Shown: positions 44,095-52,991 of the stretch, piece by piece
Position numbering within the stretch: position 1 is the stretch's first letter
Layout: every line of letters begins with the position of its first letter
Origin: Bradyrhizobium commune
GTDB lineage: Bacteria; Pseudomonadota; Alphaproteobacteria; Rhizobiales; Xanthobacteraceae
Assembly (NCBI RefSeq): GCF_015624505.1
Contig: NZ_CP061379.1
Coordinates: 1,488,001 to 1,552,000 of the forward strand
Direction of reading: 5' to 3'
Length of the DNA stretch: 64,000 bases
Program-made: the position numbers and the translations under genes
The notes under the pieces: model-generated
What the model saw: only the letters and a program-made list of their open reading frames with translations
Told to the model about the DNA's origin: nothing
Databases searched by the model: none

Positions 44095-46416
44095 ATGGAC
44101 GATACGATTGGCTTCCCCGACCCCGGCCTTGACCTCTCCGACGGCTTCAGGCCGCACACCTCGCATTGGGGTGTATTCTCGGCGCGTCACGGCAAGGCCG
44201 GGCTCGAGGTTCGGGCCTATGCGGGCGATCCTGATCCGAACGGCATCATCGACAATTTTCCCGGAGCGCTCCGTCATCAGGCGCGCATCGCGCAACCGGC
44301 GATCCGCCGTGGCTGGCTGGAGCGCGGGCCCGGCCCCGACGACCGCCGCGGTCGCGACGAATTCGTCTCGGTGAGCTGGGAGAGGGCGCTCGACCTGCTC
44401 GGCGACGAGCTGGCGCGCGTCCGCGACACCCGCGGCCCCGGCGCGGTGTTTGGTGGCTCCTACGGCTGGTCGAGCGCGGGCCGCCTCCACCATGCGCAGA
44501 GCCAGGTGCATCGCTTTCTCAATATTGCGATGGGCGGCTATGTGAAATCAGTCAATTCCTATTCGTCGGGCGCGTCCTCCGTGCTGCTGCCGCAGATCAT
44601 GGCGGGCTATGAGGACATCACCAAGCGCAACGTCACCTGGGAGCAGATCGCGGCCGAGACCGAGATCGTGCTCGCCTTCGGCGGCATGGCGCTGAAGAAC
44701 TCCATGGTGGCCGGCGGCTCGATCAGCAAGCATGTCGAGCGCGGTGCGATGCAAGCGGCGCGCAAGCGCGGCTGCGCGTTCATCCTGATGAGCCCGTTGC
44801 GCGACGATCTGCCGGTCGAAGCCGGCGCCGAATGGATGACTTGCATCCCCGGCACCGATACCGCGCTGATGCTCGGCATCGTCCACACGCTGGTCAGCGA
44901 GGGTCTGCACGACCAGGCCTTCCTCGATCGCTACACCGAGGGCTGGCCGGTGTTCTTGCGCTATCTCACCGGCGAGAGCGACGGCCAGTCCAAGCACGCC
45001 GGATGGGCTGCCGCGATCTGCGGCATCGACGCAAGCACGATCCGCACGCTGGCGCGGCGCCTCGCCGGCAAGCGCGCGCTGATCACCGTCTCGCATTCGC
45101 TCCAGCGTGCCGAGCATGGCGAGCAGCCGGTGTGGATGGGCATGGTGCTGGCGGCCGCGCTCGGCCAGATCGGTCTCCCCGGTGGCGGCTATGCCTATTC
45201 GCTCGGGGCGATCGGCTATTACGGCCGCCGTGTCAACGACGTGCCGGGGCCGACGCTGGGGCAGGGACGTAATGGCGTCCGCGATTTCATCCCGGTGGCG
45301 CGCATCGCCGACATGCTACTCAACCCCGGCAGCACCTATCGCTACAATGGCGAGACGCGCACCTATCCGGACATCCGTCTGGTCTACTGGGCCGGCGGCA
45401 ATCCGTTCCATCACCACCAGGACATCAACCGCCTGCGCAAGGCGTTCGCGCAAGTCGATACGCTGGTCGTGCACGAGCTCGCCTGGACTGCGACCGCACG
45501 GCACGCCGACATCGTGCTGCCCTCGACCATGACGCTGGAGCGCGAGGACATCGGCTACTCCACCAACGATCCGCTGATGGTCGCGATGCACAGGATCGCC
45601 GAACCGTTTGGGCTCGCGCGCGACGACTACGACATCTTCGCCGACCTCGCCGATCGTCTCGGCGCCCGCGAGCCCTTCACCGAAGGCCGCACGTCGCGGC
45701 AGTGGCTCGAACATCTCTACGAGCCGACCCGCGCTTCGCTCGCCAAGCGCGGCCTGGAGGCGCCAAGCTTCGAGGAATTCTGGCAGCGCGGCAGCCTGGT
45801 CGTGCCGCAGCAGCCCGACGACGGCGGCCGGCTGCGCTCTTTCCGCGAGGACCCGGTCGCGCATGCGCTGCCGACGCCGAGCGGACGCATCGAGATCTTT
45901 TCGCAAAAGATCGCGGCGCATAACGATGCGGATTGCCCCGGCCATCCGGTCTGGCTCGACAAGACCGACATGCCAAAGCCCGGCGCGCCGTGCTTCCTCG
46001 TCGCCAACCAACCGGTGACGCGGCTGCACAGCCAGCTCGACTTCGGCGGACATTCGCTGGGTGCAAAACATCGCGGCCGCGAGGTTGCACGCATGAATCC
46101 GCGCGATGCCGAGGCGCGCGGCATCAAGGACGGCGACATCATCCGCCTGTTCAACGCGCGTGGCGCCTGCCTTGCCGCGGTCAACGTCACCGACGGCATC
46201 GCGCCCGGCATCGTGCAGCTGCCAACCGGGGCCTGGTACGACCCGATGGACCCTGAGGAGGACGCGCCGCTCTGCGTTCACGGCAATCCGAACGTGCTCA
46301 CCCGCGACATCGGCACCTCGTCCTTTGCGCAAGGCTGCACCGGCCAGCTCACGACCGTGGAGGTGGAGAAGTTCACCGGCAATCTGCCGCCGATCCGCGC
46401 GTTCGATCCGGTTTAA
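44095..46416 (+). CDS. Molybdopterin-dependent oxidoreductase, BisC/TorA/DMSO-reductase type
   Basis: Mo-bis-MGD enzyme of about 773 residues that reduces S-oxides or N-oxides (biotin sulfoxide, TMAO, DMSO, methionine sulfoxide). The start block is PHTSHWGVFSARHG. The Mo-ligand serine is expected at S127 in GGSYGWSSAGRLHHAQ. Later blocks are WAGGNPFHHHQDINRL, LPSTMTLEREDIGYSTND, and the C-terminal MGD-binding domain with LVANQPVTRLHSQLDFG. There is no Tat signal and no Cys-rich iron-sulfur motif at the N-terminus, so it is cytoplasmic like BisC. GAGGA six bases before the ATG at 44095 decides the start; the frame stays open far upstream, antisense to the neighbouring gene. Confidence 0.92.
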   Translation: MDDTIGFPDPGLDLSDGFRPHTSHWGVFSARHGKAGLEVRAYAGDPDPNGIIDNFPGALRHQARIAQPAIRRGWLERGPGPDDRRGRDEFVSVSWERALDLLGDELARVRDTRGPGAVFGGSYGWSSAGRLHHAQSQVHRFLNIAMGGYVKSVNSYSSGASSVLLPQIMAGYEDITKRNVTWEQIAAETEIVLAFGGMALKNSMVAGGSISKHVERGAMQAARKRGCAFILMSPLRDDLPVEAGAEWMTCIPGTDTALMLGIVHTLVSEGLHDQAFLDRYTEGWPVFLRYLTGESDGQSKHAGWAAAICGIDASTIRTLARRLAGKRALITVSHSLQRAEHGEQPVWMGMVLAAALGQIGLPGGGYAYSLGAIGYYGRRVNDVPGPTLGQGRNGVRDFIPVARIADMLLNPGSTYRYNGETRTYPDIRLVYWAGGNPFHHHQDINRLRKAFAQVDTLVVHELAWTATARHADIVLPSTMTLEREDIGYSTNDPLMVAMHRIAEPFGLARDDYDIFADLADRLGAREPFTEGRTSRQWLEHLYEPTRASLAKRGLEAPSFEEFWQRGSLVVPQQPDDGGRLRSFREDPVAHALPTPSGRIEIFSQKIAAHNDADCPGHPVWLDKTDMPKPGAPCFLVANQPVTRLHSQLDFGGHSLGAKHRGREVARMNPRDAEARGIKDGDIIRLFNARGACLAAVNVTDGIAPGIVQLPTGAWYDPMDPEEDAPLCVHGNPNVLTRDIGTSSFAQGCTGQLTTVEVEKFTGNLPPIRAFDPV

Positions 46417-46647
46417 GGTTGACGCCGCGGACAGGGACTAGTGTCGCGCGAAGCCGATATTCAAAGGCGGCGGTTCCAATGCGGGAACAAGACTGCCCGG
46501 TTTGAGGGCAAATTGTCGCTTTGCTGCAACGGTTCCGCAAAAAGCGTTGGTCTGCTGTCCCGATAGCAGAGGTTGCATGCAGCGGTACAGGCCACGGGGT
46601 GTAATGTCCGGAAACATTCAAGTTGGTTTGACTGGTTGGAGGCTTCC

Positions 46648-47487
46648 ATGAAGTTGCGACTGACCTCTATTTTGTCATCATTGATGCTCGTGACTGGCCT
46701 TGGGGCCGCTTCGGCCGCAGACATGGCAGTCAAAGCGCTGCCGCCACCGCCCGTGGTCGATAGCTGGACTGGCTTTTACCTTGGCATCAATGCTGGAGGA
46801 ATTTGGGGGCGCAATCATTTGACGTCCACCCCGGCAGACCCCGGCACGACAGCCTTCTGGGCGGCGTGCTTCGCCGCCGGCGCCTGTCCGCGCGATTATG
46901 GCCACAACACCGGTACGAGCGGCGAAGTCGGCGGCCAGCTCGGTTACAACTGGCAGGTGAAGTCGATCGTGTTCGGTGTCGAGACCGATTTTCAATGGAC
47001 CGATGTGAAGTCGACCGCATCAGTCGCTCTTCCGAATACCGGAACCGGTTTTGTCCCTTACAACGGCGCGGCGAGCTCGAAGCTCGAATGGTTTGGAACG
47101 ACCCGCGGCAGGCTTGGCTTCCTCGCGACGCCGAACCTTCTGCTATATGGCACCGGTGGTGTGGCTTACGGTTCGGTCGCGAACTCCTGGACGGCCAACT
47201 TCCCGGCAACCGGTCAGTTGGTTGCCGGCTTCAACCGATCGACCCAGGTCGGCTGGGTTGCGGGCGCAGGCGCCGAGTGGAAGTTCAATCACAACTGGAT
47301 CGTCGGCGTCGAATATCTTCACATGGAGTTGCAATCGCACTCTTTCGGCGCGACTGGATCTGGCAGCGCCGGCTGTACAGCGTTGATCTGTAACTTCAAC
47401 GTCAACGCAGGCGACTTCAAGACCGACGCCGTTCGCGCGAGGCTGAGCTACGAATTCGCAGCTGGCCCGGTGGTCGCGAAATACTGA
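46648..47487 (+). CDS. Outer-membrane beta-barrel protein (Omp25/Omp31-like)
   Basis: A 279-residue outer-membrane protein. The Sec signal peptide ends at ASAAD, followed by the proline-rich rhizobial linker AVKALPPPPVVDSWTGFYLGINAGG and an eight-stranded barrel. Segments include GEVGGQLGYNWQVKSIVFGVETDFQWTD, TRGRLGFLATPNLLLYGTGGVAYG and WKFNHNWIVGVEYLHMEL. GGAGG lies five to six bases before the ATG at 46648. Ends with VAKY. Such proteins are abundant structural or small-solute barrels in Rhizobiales. A terminator hairpin follows. Confidence 0.9.
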   Translation: MKLRLTSILSSLMLVTGLGAASAADMAVKALPPPPVVDSWTGFYLGINAGGIWGRNHLTSTPADPGTTAFWAACFAAGACPRDYGHNTGTSGEVGGQLGYNWQVKSIVFGVETDFQWTDVKSTASVALPNTGTGFVPYNGAASSKLEWFGTTRGRLGFLATPNLLLYGTGGVAYGSVANSWTANFPATGQLVAGFNRSTQVGWVAGAGAEWKFNHNWIVGVEYLHMELQSHSFGATGSGSAGCTALICNFNVNAGDFKTDAVRARLSYEFAAGPVVAKY

Positions 47488-47515
47488 TCCGTCTTGAGTG
47501 TCGCTCGAAATTCCG

Positions 47516-47549
47516 AAGCCCCGGCCTAACCGCCGGGGCTTATTCTTTT
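47516..47549. terminator. Bidirectional rho-independent terminator
   Basis: Stem AAGCCCCGG (47516-47524) and CCGGGGCTT (47533-47541) with an 8-base loop, followed by ATTCTTTT on the plus strand. It terminates the Omp25-like gene. The stop codon and last codons of the convergent deacetylase gene fall within the hairpin, so it may also act leftward. Confidence 0.8.
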
Positions 47550-48413
47550 CATCTCCGAGCGGTACCAGTCGCCGATCTCGCTCGCTGTCATCGACGCGAC
47601 GCCATCGTGGCCGATGACGTAATCGAGCAGCTGTTCGAGATATTTGATCCGGTGCGGCACGCCGGTGATGTAGGGATGGATCGAAATCGCCATCACCCGG
47701 GCATTGTCGGCGCCCTCGAGATACAGCCGGTCGAATTGATCGATGCCGCGCTTCAGGAATTGGTCGGACGGCAGGTGTTGGAGCGCATGGACGACGATGT
47801 CGTTGGTCTCGACCGTATAGGGGATCGTCGTGATGGTGCCGTGCGGCGTCGCGATGTCCTGCGGCAAATCGTCGATCACCCAGTCGGCGACATACTCGAT
47901 GCCGTTGAGGCGCAGCAGGTCTAGCGTCTCCTCGGTCTCGGTCAGCCCCGGAGACTCCCACGAGCGCGGCGCGCGTCCGGTGAATTCTGCGATGGTCTCG
48001 ACCGAGCGCTTGATCGCGTCGCCCTGGTCGGCGAGCTTGTGCATCGGGCCTTGCAGGAAACCGTGGCCCATGAATTCGAATCCGGCCTCGCGCGCGGCCG
48101 AGGCGACGCGCGGATAGGCGTTACAGACATCGGCATTGGCGGCCAGCGTCACCTTCATGTTGCGATCGGTCAGCGCCTTGAACTGCCGCCAGAAGCCCGC
48201 GCGCATGCCGTATTCGTGCCATGACCAGTTCGGCACGTCAGGCAGCAGCGGCTGTCCCATCGGCGGGCTCAGCACGACGCGCGGCATGGCGTTCTCGATC
48301 CGCCACTCCTCGACATTGAGGATCACCCACACGGCAAGGCGCTTGCCGTTGGGCAGCTTCAGCTTCGGCCGGTCGATCAGGGCCTGATAGGGAATGCGGT
48401 CACTGAGGGCCAT
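47526..48413 (-). CDS. Polysaccharide deacetylase-fold hydrolase (PuuE/allantoinase-like)
   Basis: NodB-fold (CE4-like) protein of 295 residues. It resembles the cofactor-free allantoinase PuuE and peptidoglycan deacetylase-like proteins: RLAVWVILNVEEWRIENAM, the YGMRAGFWRQFKAL block, KVTLAANADVCNAYP, EFMGHGFLQGPMHKL, SWESPGLTETEETLDLLRLNGIEYVADW, and ISIHPYITGVPHRI near the C-terminus. These proteins hydrolyse amide bonds of ureides or sugars. Third and last gene of the leftward GntR operon, 25 bp after the monooxygenase gene. The substrate is unknown. Confidence 0.85.
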   Translation of the reverse strand: MALSDRIPYQALIDRPKLKLPNGKRLAVWVILNVEEWRIENAMPRVVLSPPMGQPLLPDVPNWSWHEYGMRAGFWRQFKALTDRNMKVTLAANADVCNAYPRVASAAREAGFEFMGHGFLQGPMHKLADQGDAIKRSVETIAEFTGRAPRSWESPGLTETEETLDLLRLNGIEYVADWVIDDLPQDIATPHGTITTIPYTVETNDIVVHALQHLPSDQFLKRGIDQFDRLYLEGADNARVMAISIHPYITGVPHRIKYLEQLLDYVIGHDGVASMTASEIGDWYRSEMKRISPGG

Positions 48414-48438
48414 CGCGAGCCTCCTGTCCAGATCAGGG

Positions 48439-49524
48439 CTATCGTGGGCCGGCGGCGATGCGCGGCATCACCTGCTCGGCCATCAGGATCATCGAGCGTC
48501 GCCCAAGCTCGCGGTCGCGCCAATCCTTGCCGGCATAGAGCAGCGCGCCGAACGGGCCAACTTCGTCCTGAAGCGCGAGGATCTGGTCGGCGACGCTGTC
48601 GGGCGTGCCATAGATGATGAGCTTGTCGCAGACCGATTCGAGCGTGACCTCGTCATCCGGCTGGTCGCGCCGCGTCTTGAACAGCTCGATGCGGCCGTTC
48701 CGCTTCAGCTTGGTGAAGAGGGAACGGTAATAGTAGACATAGGGGCTGTCCGGATCGGTGGCATAGGCCTTTGCGGTTGCCATGTCGTTCGCGACGAACA
48801 CGCTCTTGGCGACACGCCAGTTGTTGAAGTCGACCGTCCTGCCGACGCGCTCGCAGCCCTCGACATATTTCGGCCAGTGGCTCTTCACCCACATCGGCAT
48901 CAGGAAGTTCGCCGAGATCGGATCCCAGCCGCGCGCGGCGGCTTCGGTGACACCCTTGGAGAACGGCGCGACGGCGGTGACGACGATCGGCGGATGCGGC
49001 CGCTGCAAGGGGCGGGCAATGATGCCTTGGCCGATATCGGCCATCTGCGTCTTCTGCGTCGTGATGTTCCAGAACTGACCCTCGATATTGTATGGCGGCT
49101 CGCTCGCCCAGATCTGGAGCACCTGGTTGATCGCCTCGAGGAACATCGCGTTGCGATCGCGATCGAGCGTGCCGAACAATTCCGCATCCGACAGCAGGCC
49201 GCCCGGGCTGATGCCGAAGATCAGCCGGCCGTCGAGCATGTGGTCGAGCATCGCGATCGTCGCGGCGACTGTTGCGGGGTGAACATTCGGCATGTTGACG
49301 GTGCCGGTGCCGAGCTTGATCTGCTTCGTCGCCGCGGCGATCCAGGCGAGGAACGCGATGCAGGAGGTGATGTTCTCCGCCTTGTCGGTGACGTGCTCGC
49401 CCACGTAAGCCTCGGAGAATCCGAGTTCGTCGGCGAGCAAAAATGCTTCGCGATCCTCCTGCAAGGATTGTCGCCAGTCTTTGTCCAGCGGATGGATCGG
49501 CATCGTGAAGAAGCCCAGTTTCAT
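48439..49524 (-). CDS. Luciferase-like (LLM class) flavin-dependent monooxygenase
   Basis: A 361-residue FMN-dependent oxidoreductase of the bacterial-luciferase family. It starts MKLGFFTMPIHPLDKDWRQSL. The family blocks are ADELGFSEAYVGEHVTD, KLGTGTVNMPNVHPATVAATIAMLDHMLDGRLIFGISPGG, and a C-terminal GTPDSVADQILALQDEVGPFGALLY. It follows the GntR gene by 28 bp on the same strand. Reduced flavin must come from a reductase encoded elsewhere. Substrate unknown. Confidence 0.9.
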   Translation of the reverse strand: MKLGFFTMPIHPLDKDWRQSLQEDREAFLLADELGFSEAYVGEHVTDKAENITSCIAFLAWIAAATKQIKLGTGTVNMPNVHPATVAATIAMLDHMLDGRLIFGISPGGLLSDAELFGTLDRDRNAMFLEAINQVLQIWASEPPYNIEGQFWNITTQKTQMADIGQGIIARPLQRPHPPIVVTAVAPFSKGVTEAAARGWDPISANFLMPMWVKSHWPKYVEGCERVGRTVDFNNWRVAKSVFVANDMATAKAYATDPDSPYVYYYRSLFTKLKRNGRIELFKTRRDQPDDEVTLESVCDKLIIYGTPDSVADQILALQDEVGPFGALLYAGKDWRDRELGRRSMILMAEQVMPRIAAGPR

Positions 49525-49552
49525 GGCCGGTACCTTGTAAGTTGTGTGGAGC

Positions 49553-50227
49553 TCAAGCCTGCGTTCCCATCAGCCTGTCCACGGTGGTCCGCAAATGCCG
49601 GCGCATCGCTTCCATGGCCCCGATGCGATCGCGCTGCTCGATCGCATCGATTAGGACGTCGTGCTCGGCAAAGGAGGAGTAGTCCTGAGGCGGACGCGCC
49701 GGCCTGGTATCGAGCCATCGCCAGACCACGGCGCGCCGCACGTCGTCGACAGTGCGGTGGATCTCCGACAGCAGCGGATTTCCGGTCGCCTCCGCGATCA
49801 GGCAGTGCAGCCGCCCGTCCAGCGTCTCGTAATCCTTCCAGGTCTCGGCTTCGCGCATCTGCTGTGCCAGCACGCGCATGCCCTCGATCTGCTTGAACGT
49901 GGCGTTGACCGCGGCGAGGCTTGCAAGCTCCGGCTCGAGCACGAGCCTCGCTTCCATTGCATTGCGCGGGCTCGTGCTATCGCGCAGCGCATCGAGGTTG
50001 GAGGTCGCGGCTTCCGCGGGCGCACGGATGAAGGTGCCGCGGCCGACTTCGCGCGAAAGACGGCCGTCCAATTCCAGCCGGGCCAGCGCCTTGCGGATCT
50101 CGTTGCGCGAAACGCCGAATTGCGCTGCGAGTTGTCGCTCCGGAGGAAGGCGGGTGCCGGGACCGCTCTCAGTCAATCGGGCCAACAAGTCGAACACCGG
50201 ATCAATCCTCTTCGCAACCAATATCAA
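49553..50227 (-). CDS. GntR-family regulator, FCD (FadR C-terminal domain) subgroup
   Basis: Transcription regulator of up to 224 residues. The winged helix is at about 25-68 (TRLPPERQLAAQFGVSRNEIRKALARLELDGRL). The FCD ligand domain has EARLVLEPELASLAA, DGRLHCLIAEATGNPLL and FAEHDVLIDAIEQRD, whose histidines bind a metal in this subgroup. A TTG at 50227 opens the frame, but a GTG at 50197 with AAGAGG nine bases upstream may be the true start, since the CAACCAAT operator-like repeats lie between the two. It heads a leftward operon and faces the Zn-ADH operon, so it probably represses both until a pathway acid binds (inference). Confidence 0.88.
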   Translation of the reverse strand: MILVAKRIDPVFDLLARLTESGPGTRLPPERQLAAQFGVSRNEIRKALARLELDGRLSREVGRGTFIRAPAEAATSNLDALRDSTSPRNAMEARLVLEPELASLAAVNATFKQIEGMRVLAQQMREAETWKDYETLDGRLHCLIAEATGNPLLSEIHRTVDDVRRAVVWRWLDTRPARPPQDYSSFAEHDVLIDAIEQRDRIGAMEAMRRHLRTTVDRLMGTQA

Positions 50228-50361
50228 CCAATCTGTAATTCACGGCGTCTGCGTTCACAAGTGCAAGACCAAAATGACGGCGATGAAAGTTAGGCGTTGA
50301 CAGCGGCTGAATTGAAGGCGAGGCTTCAACCAATCAAAGAGCCAATTACAAAAATTGGTTG
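50215..50361. promoter_or_regulatory. Divergent control region with repeated CAACCAAT / ATTGGTTG sites
   Basis: CAACCAAT occurs at 50215-50222 and again, one helical turn on, at 50225-50232. A third copy at 50327-50334 faces its inverse ATTGGTTG at 50354-50361, forming an inverted repeat with a 19-bp spacer. A tighter dyad, CCAATT-ACAAA-AATTGG, sits at 50342-50358. ATTGGT half-sites are typical of FCD-type GntR regulators such as PdhR. The sites flank both divergent transcripts. Confidence 0.65.
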
Positions 50362-50384
50362 ACCATTAGGTGAGGATTGTCGCG

Positions 50385-51548
50385 ATGGTCGAGGCCGCTG
50401 GCGTTCACGCGTCAACCGACATGCCCATTCCCGACACGATGAAGGCTTGGGTGCTGGGCGACCCCGGCCAGCTTCGCCTGACTGAAAAACCCGTGCCGAT
50501 GCCGAAGCGGGCGGAGGTGCTGGTGCGGATCGATGCGGTCGCGATCTGCGCAACGGACCTGGAGATCATCGAGCACGGCACGCCGGCGCTGATCCAGGGC
50601 GGTCCGCCCTTCAACAAGAACTTCACGCCTGGCCACGAATACATGGGCACGGTCGCGGCACTCGGCCCCGGCGTTGACGAATACAAGATCGGCGAGCGCG
50701 TCACGGTCGAGATCCACGCCGGCTGCGGCCAGTGCAAGCGGTGCCGGCAGGGCATGTACACCTCCTGCCACAACTACGGCCTGAACTACGGCAGTGTCGA
50801 CAAGGGCCATCGCGCCAACGGCTTCACGACCGACGGCGGCTTTGCCGAATACGCCGTCAACCACATCAATACGCTGTCGCGCGTGCCCGATGACATGAGC
50901 GACGAGGAGGCGACGCTGGTCGTGACTGCAGGCACCTCCATGTACGGCCTCACCGAGCTCGGCGGGCTTGTTGCCGGCGAGAGCGTGGTCGTCACCGGGC
51001 CGGGTCCGATTGGTCTCCTTGCGGTGGCGGTTGCGAAAGCGCTCGGCGCCGATCCGGTGATCCTGTCGGGCACCCGCGATGCCCGGCTTGCAATCGGCAC
51101 CAAGCTTGGCGCGGACCGCGTCGTCAACGTGCGCAACGAGGACATCGTCGCGGTCGTCAAGGAGATGACGGGTCGCGGCGCCGACTACGTCGTCGAATGC
51201 GCCGGCACCGACACGGCGATCAACGAGGCCGCGAAAATGGTCAATCGCGGCGGCAGGATCTGCCTCGCGGCCTTCCCGCACGAACCGGTGCTCGCCGACA
51301 TCGGCGCGCTGGTGAAGAACAACATCTACGTCTACGGCATTCGTGGCGAAGGCAAGAGTGCGACGCACCGCGCCATGGCGCTGATGGCGGAGAAGCGCTT
51401 CGATGCCACACTGATCCACACCCACACATTCCCGCTCACGGACCTGCCGATGGCGCTGCATTACGCGCGCAACCGCGTCGACGACGCGATCAAGGTCGTC
51501 GTCAAGACCCGCGGCGTCGTGACCCAGACCAGGAAGGAAGTGGCGTGA
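50385..51548 (+). CDS. Zinc-dependent alcohol dehydrogenase (MDR family)
   Basis: Medium-chain dehydrogenase of 387 residues. Catalytic-zinc residues are in VAICATDLE and PGHEYMG. The structural-zinc motif has four cysteines in GCGQCKRCRQGMYTSC. The Rossmann motif is VVVTGPGPIGLLAVAVAKALGA. Resembles threonine dehydrogenase or sorbitol dehydrogenase-like enzymes. The ATG at 50385 has GAGG nine bases upstream; later in-frame ATGs at 50421 and 50439 are possible. First gene of the rightward operon under the GntR control region; the next gene overlaps by one base. Confidence 0.9.
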   Translation: MVEAAGVHASTDMPIPDTMKAWVLGDPGQLRLTEKPVPMPKRAEVLVRIDAVAICATDLEIIEHGTPALIQGGPPFNKNFTPGHEYMGTVAALGPGVDEYKIGERVTVEIHAGCGQCKRCRQGMYTSCHNYGLNYGSVDKGHRANGFTTDGGFAEYAVNHINTLSRVPDDMSDEEATLVVTAGTSMYGLTELGGLVAGESVVVTGPGPIGLLAVAVAKALGADPVILSGTRDARLAIGTKLGADRVVNVRNEDIVAVVKEMTGRGADYVVECAGTDTAINEAAKMVNRGGRICLAAFPHEPVLADIGALVKNNIYVYGIRGEGKSATHRAMALMAEKRFDATLIHTHTFPLTDLPMALHYARNRVDDAIKVVVKTRGVVTQTRKEVA

Positions 51549-52459
51549 TGAGCAAGGCGAAAAAAGGCGTCTACGCTGCGGCGATCACGTCGATCGGCGC
51601 GGATGGCGAGCCCGATCTCAAGCGCCTCGTCAATTATTGCCGCGGATTGATCGCGGCAGGCTGCGACGGCGTCGCGCCGCTCGGCACCACCGGCGAAGCG
51701 GCGGCGCTGCCGTTCCTGTTCCGCCAGCGCGTGCCCGAAGCGCTCGCGGCTGCGGGCATCGCTCCGGATGCAGTCATCCTCGGCGCAGGTTCGCCGTCGC
51801 TTGGTGACGCCATTGCGATCGGCAAGGCGTCGCTCGCCGCAGGCTATTCCAACCTGCTCGTGCTGCCGCCGTACTACACCAAGGAGCCGTCGGACGAGGG
51901 GCTCTACGACTACTACTCACGGATCATCGAGGCGCTCGGCGATAGCCGGCTTCACCTTTATCTCTACCATATCCCGCAGGTGACGATGGTGCCGATCTCG
52001 CACGCGCTCGTGGCGCGGCTGCGGGACAAGTTCGGCCGCATCATCGCCGGCATCAAGGATTCCTCGGGCAATTTCGACTCAGCCAAATCCTATGTCGGGC
52101 CGGAGGATTTCGACGTCTATCCAAGCACTGAGGCGGTGCTGACCGCAGGCCTTGCCGCCGGCTGTGCCGGCGTGATCTCCGGATCGACCAACATTTCCGC
52201 CGCACTTGCCCGCGACGTGCTGCGCGCGAGCGGCGCCGAGCGCGAGGCGCTCCAGGCACGGCTGACGGATTTCCGGCAGACCATTCAGAAATTCCCGCTG
52301 ATTCCCGCCGTGAAGCAGGTTCATGCCTGGCGCACCGGCGACTCCGGCTGGCTGCGCATGCTGCCGCCTTTGCGCGGCCTGTCGGCGGAACAGACCGCTT
52401 CGCTCAGGCGGGAGATGGAGCGGCTGGGTCAGATCGGCGACGCGCGCGACGCCGCCTGA
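51548..52459 (+). CDS. Dihydrodipicolinate synthase-family aldolase/lyase
   Basis: Class I aldolase of 303 residues in the DapA/NanA/KDG-aldolase family. The Schiff-base lysine is K170 (AGIKDSSGN), the proton-shuttle Tyr is Y140 (YLYHIP), and the carboxylate-binding motif is GTTGE (46-50). It acts on a 2-keto acid, either condensing it or cleaving it to pyruvate. In a catabolic operon with an alcohol dehydrogenase it more probably cleaves or dehydrates a sugar acid or related keto acid than makes lysine (inference). ATG at 51548 overlaps the previous stop as TGATG. Confidence 0.9.
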   Translation: MSKAKKGVYAAAITSIGADGEPDLKRLVNYCRGLIAAGCDGVAPLGTTGEAAALPFLFRQRVPEALAAAGIAPDAVILGAGSPSLGDAIAIGKASLAAGYSNLLVLPPYYTKEPSDEGLYDYYSRIIEALGDSRLHLYLYHIPQVTMVPISHALVARLRDKFGRIIAGIKDSSGNFDSAKSYVGPEDFDVYPSTEAVLTAGLAAGCAGVISGSTNISAALARDVLRASGAEREALQARLTDFRQTIQKFPLIPAVKQVHAWRTGDSGWLRMLPPLRGLSAEQTASLRREMERLGQIGDARDAA

Positions 52460-52516
52460 CCGGCGTCATCGGACCAATGGCCGCGAAAGCGGCAAGCATC
52501 TGGAAGGAAACGGCTC

Positions 52517-52960
52517 ATGTCAGACTCAAATCCCCGCGCCCACTGGCCCGTCGAAGTGCAGCGCGAATATGAGGAGGGGCGCAACAGCGGTTGCGTCGGT
52601 AGCGTGCTGGTGTCGGAGACCGACCGCGTGCGGGTCTGGCACCTGTCGATTGCGCCCGGCAAGCGCTGCGGCTTCCACCGCCACGTGTTGACCTATTTCT
52701 GGACCGCGCACAATTCGGGCAAGGCGCGCGGTTACTTCGAGGACGGCCGCATCGTCGATGTCGAGCATTGCAAGGGCGAGACCAAGCATCTCGCCTTCGG
52801 TGCGGGCGAATACATGGTGCATGCGGTTGAGAATATCGGGACCACGGATTTGCTGTTCACCACGGTCGAGTTCCTCGACAGCGTAAACAAGCCTCTTTCG
52901 GTCCCCGACAGCGTGCGGCTGACAATTCCGCAAGGCGCTGACATCAAGATGGCATCGTAA
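52517..52960 (+). CDS. Cupin-fold protein
   Basis: A 147-residue single-domain cupin. The first cupin motif is in CGFHRHVLTYFW with the metal-binding His pair. A second motif region is AGEYMVHAVENIGTTDLLFTTVEFLDS. Such proteins may be isomerases, dioxygenases or ligand-binding proteins. AAGGAAA precedes the ATG. It is placed in the operon between the aldolase and quinone oxidoreductase genes. Function not assignable more precisely. Confidence 0.8.
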   Translation: MSDSNPRAHWPVEVQREYEEGRNSGCVGSVLVSETDRVRVWHLSIAPGKRCGFHRHVLTYFWTAHNSGKARGYFEDGRIVDVEHCKGETKHLAFGAGEYMVHAVENIGTTDLLFTTVEFLDSVNKPLSVPDSVRLTIPQGADIKMAS

Positions 52961-52991
52961 CCGGGCAGGATCGGCAGAGAGGAATTCTCGT

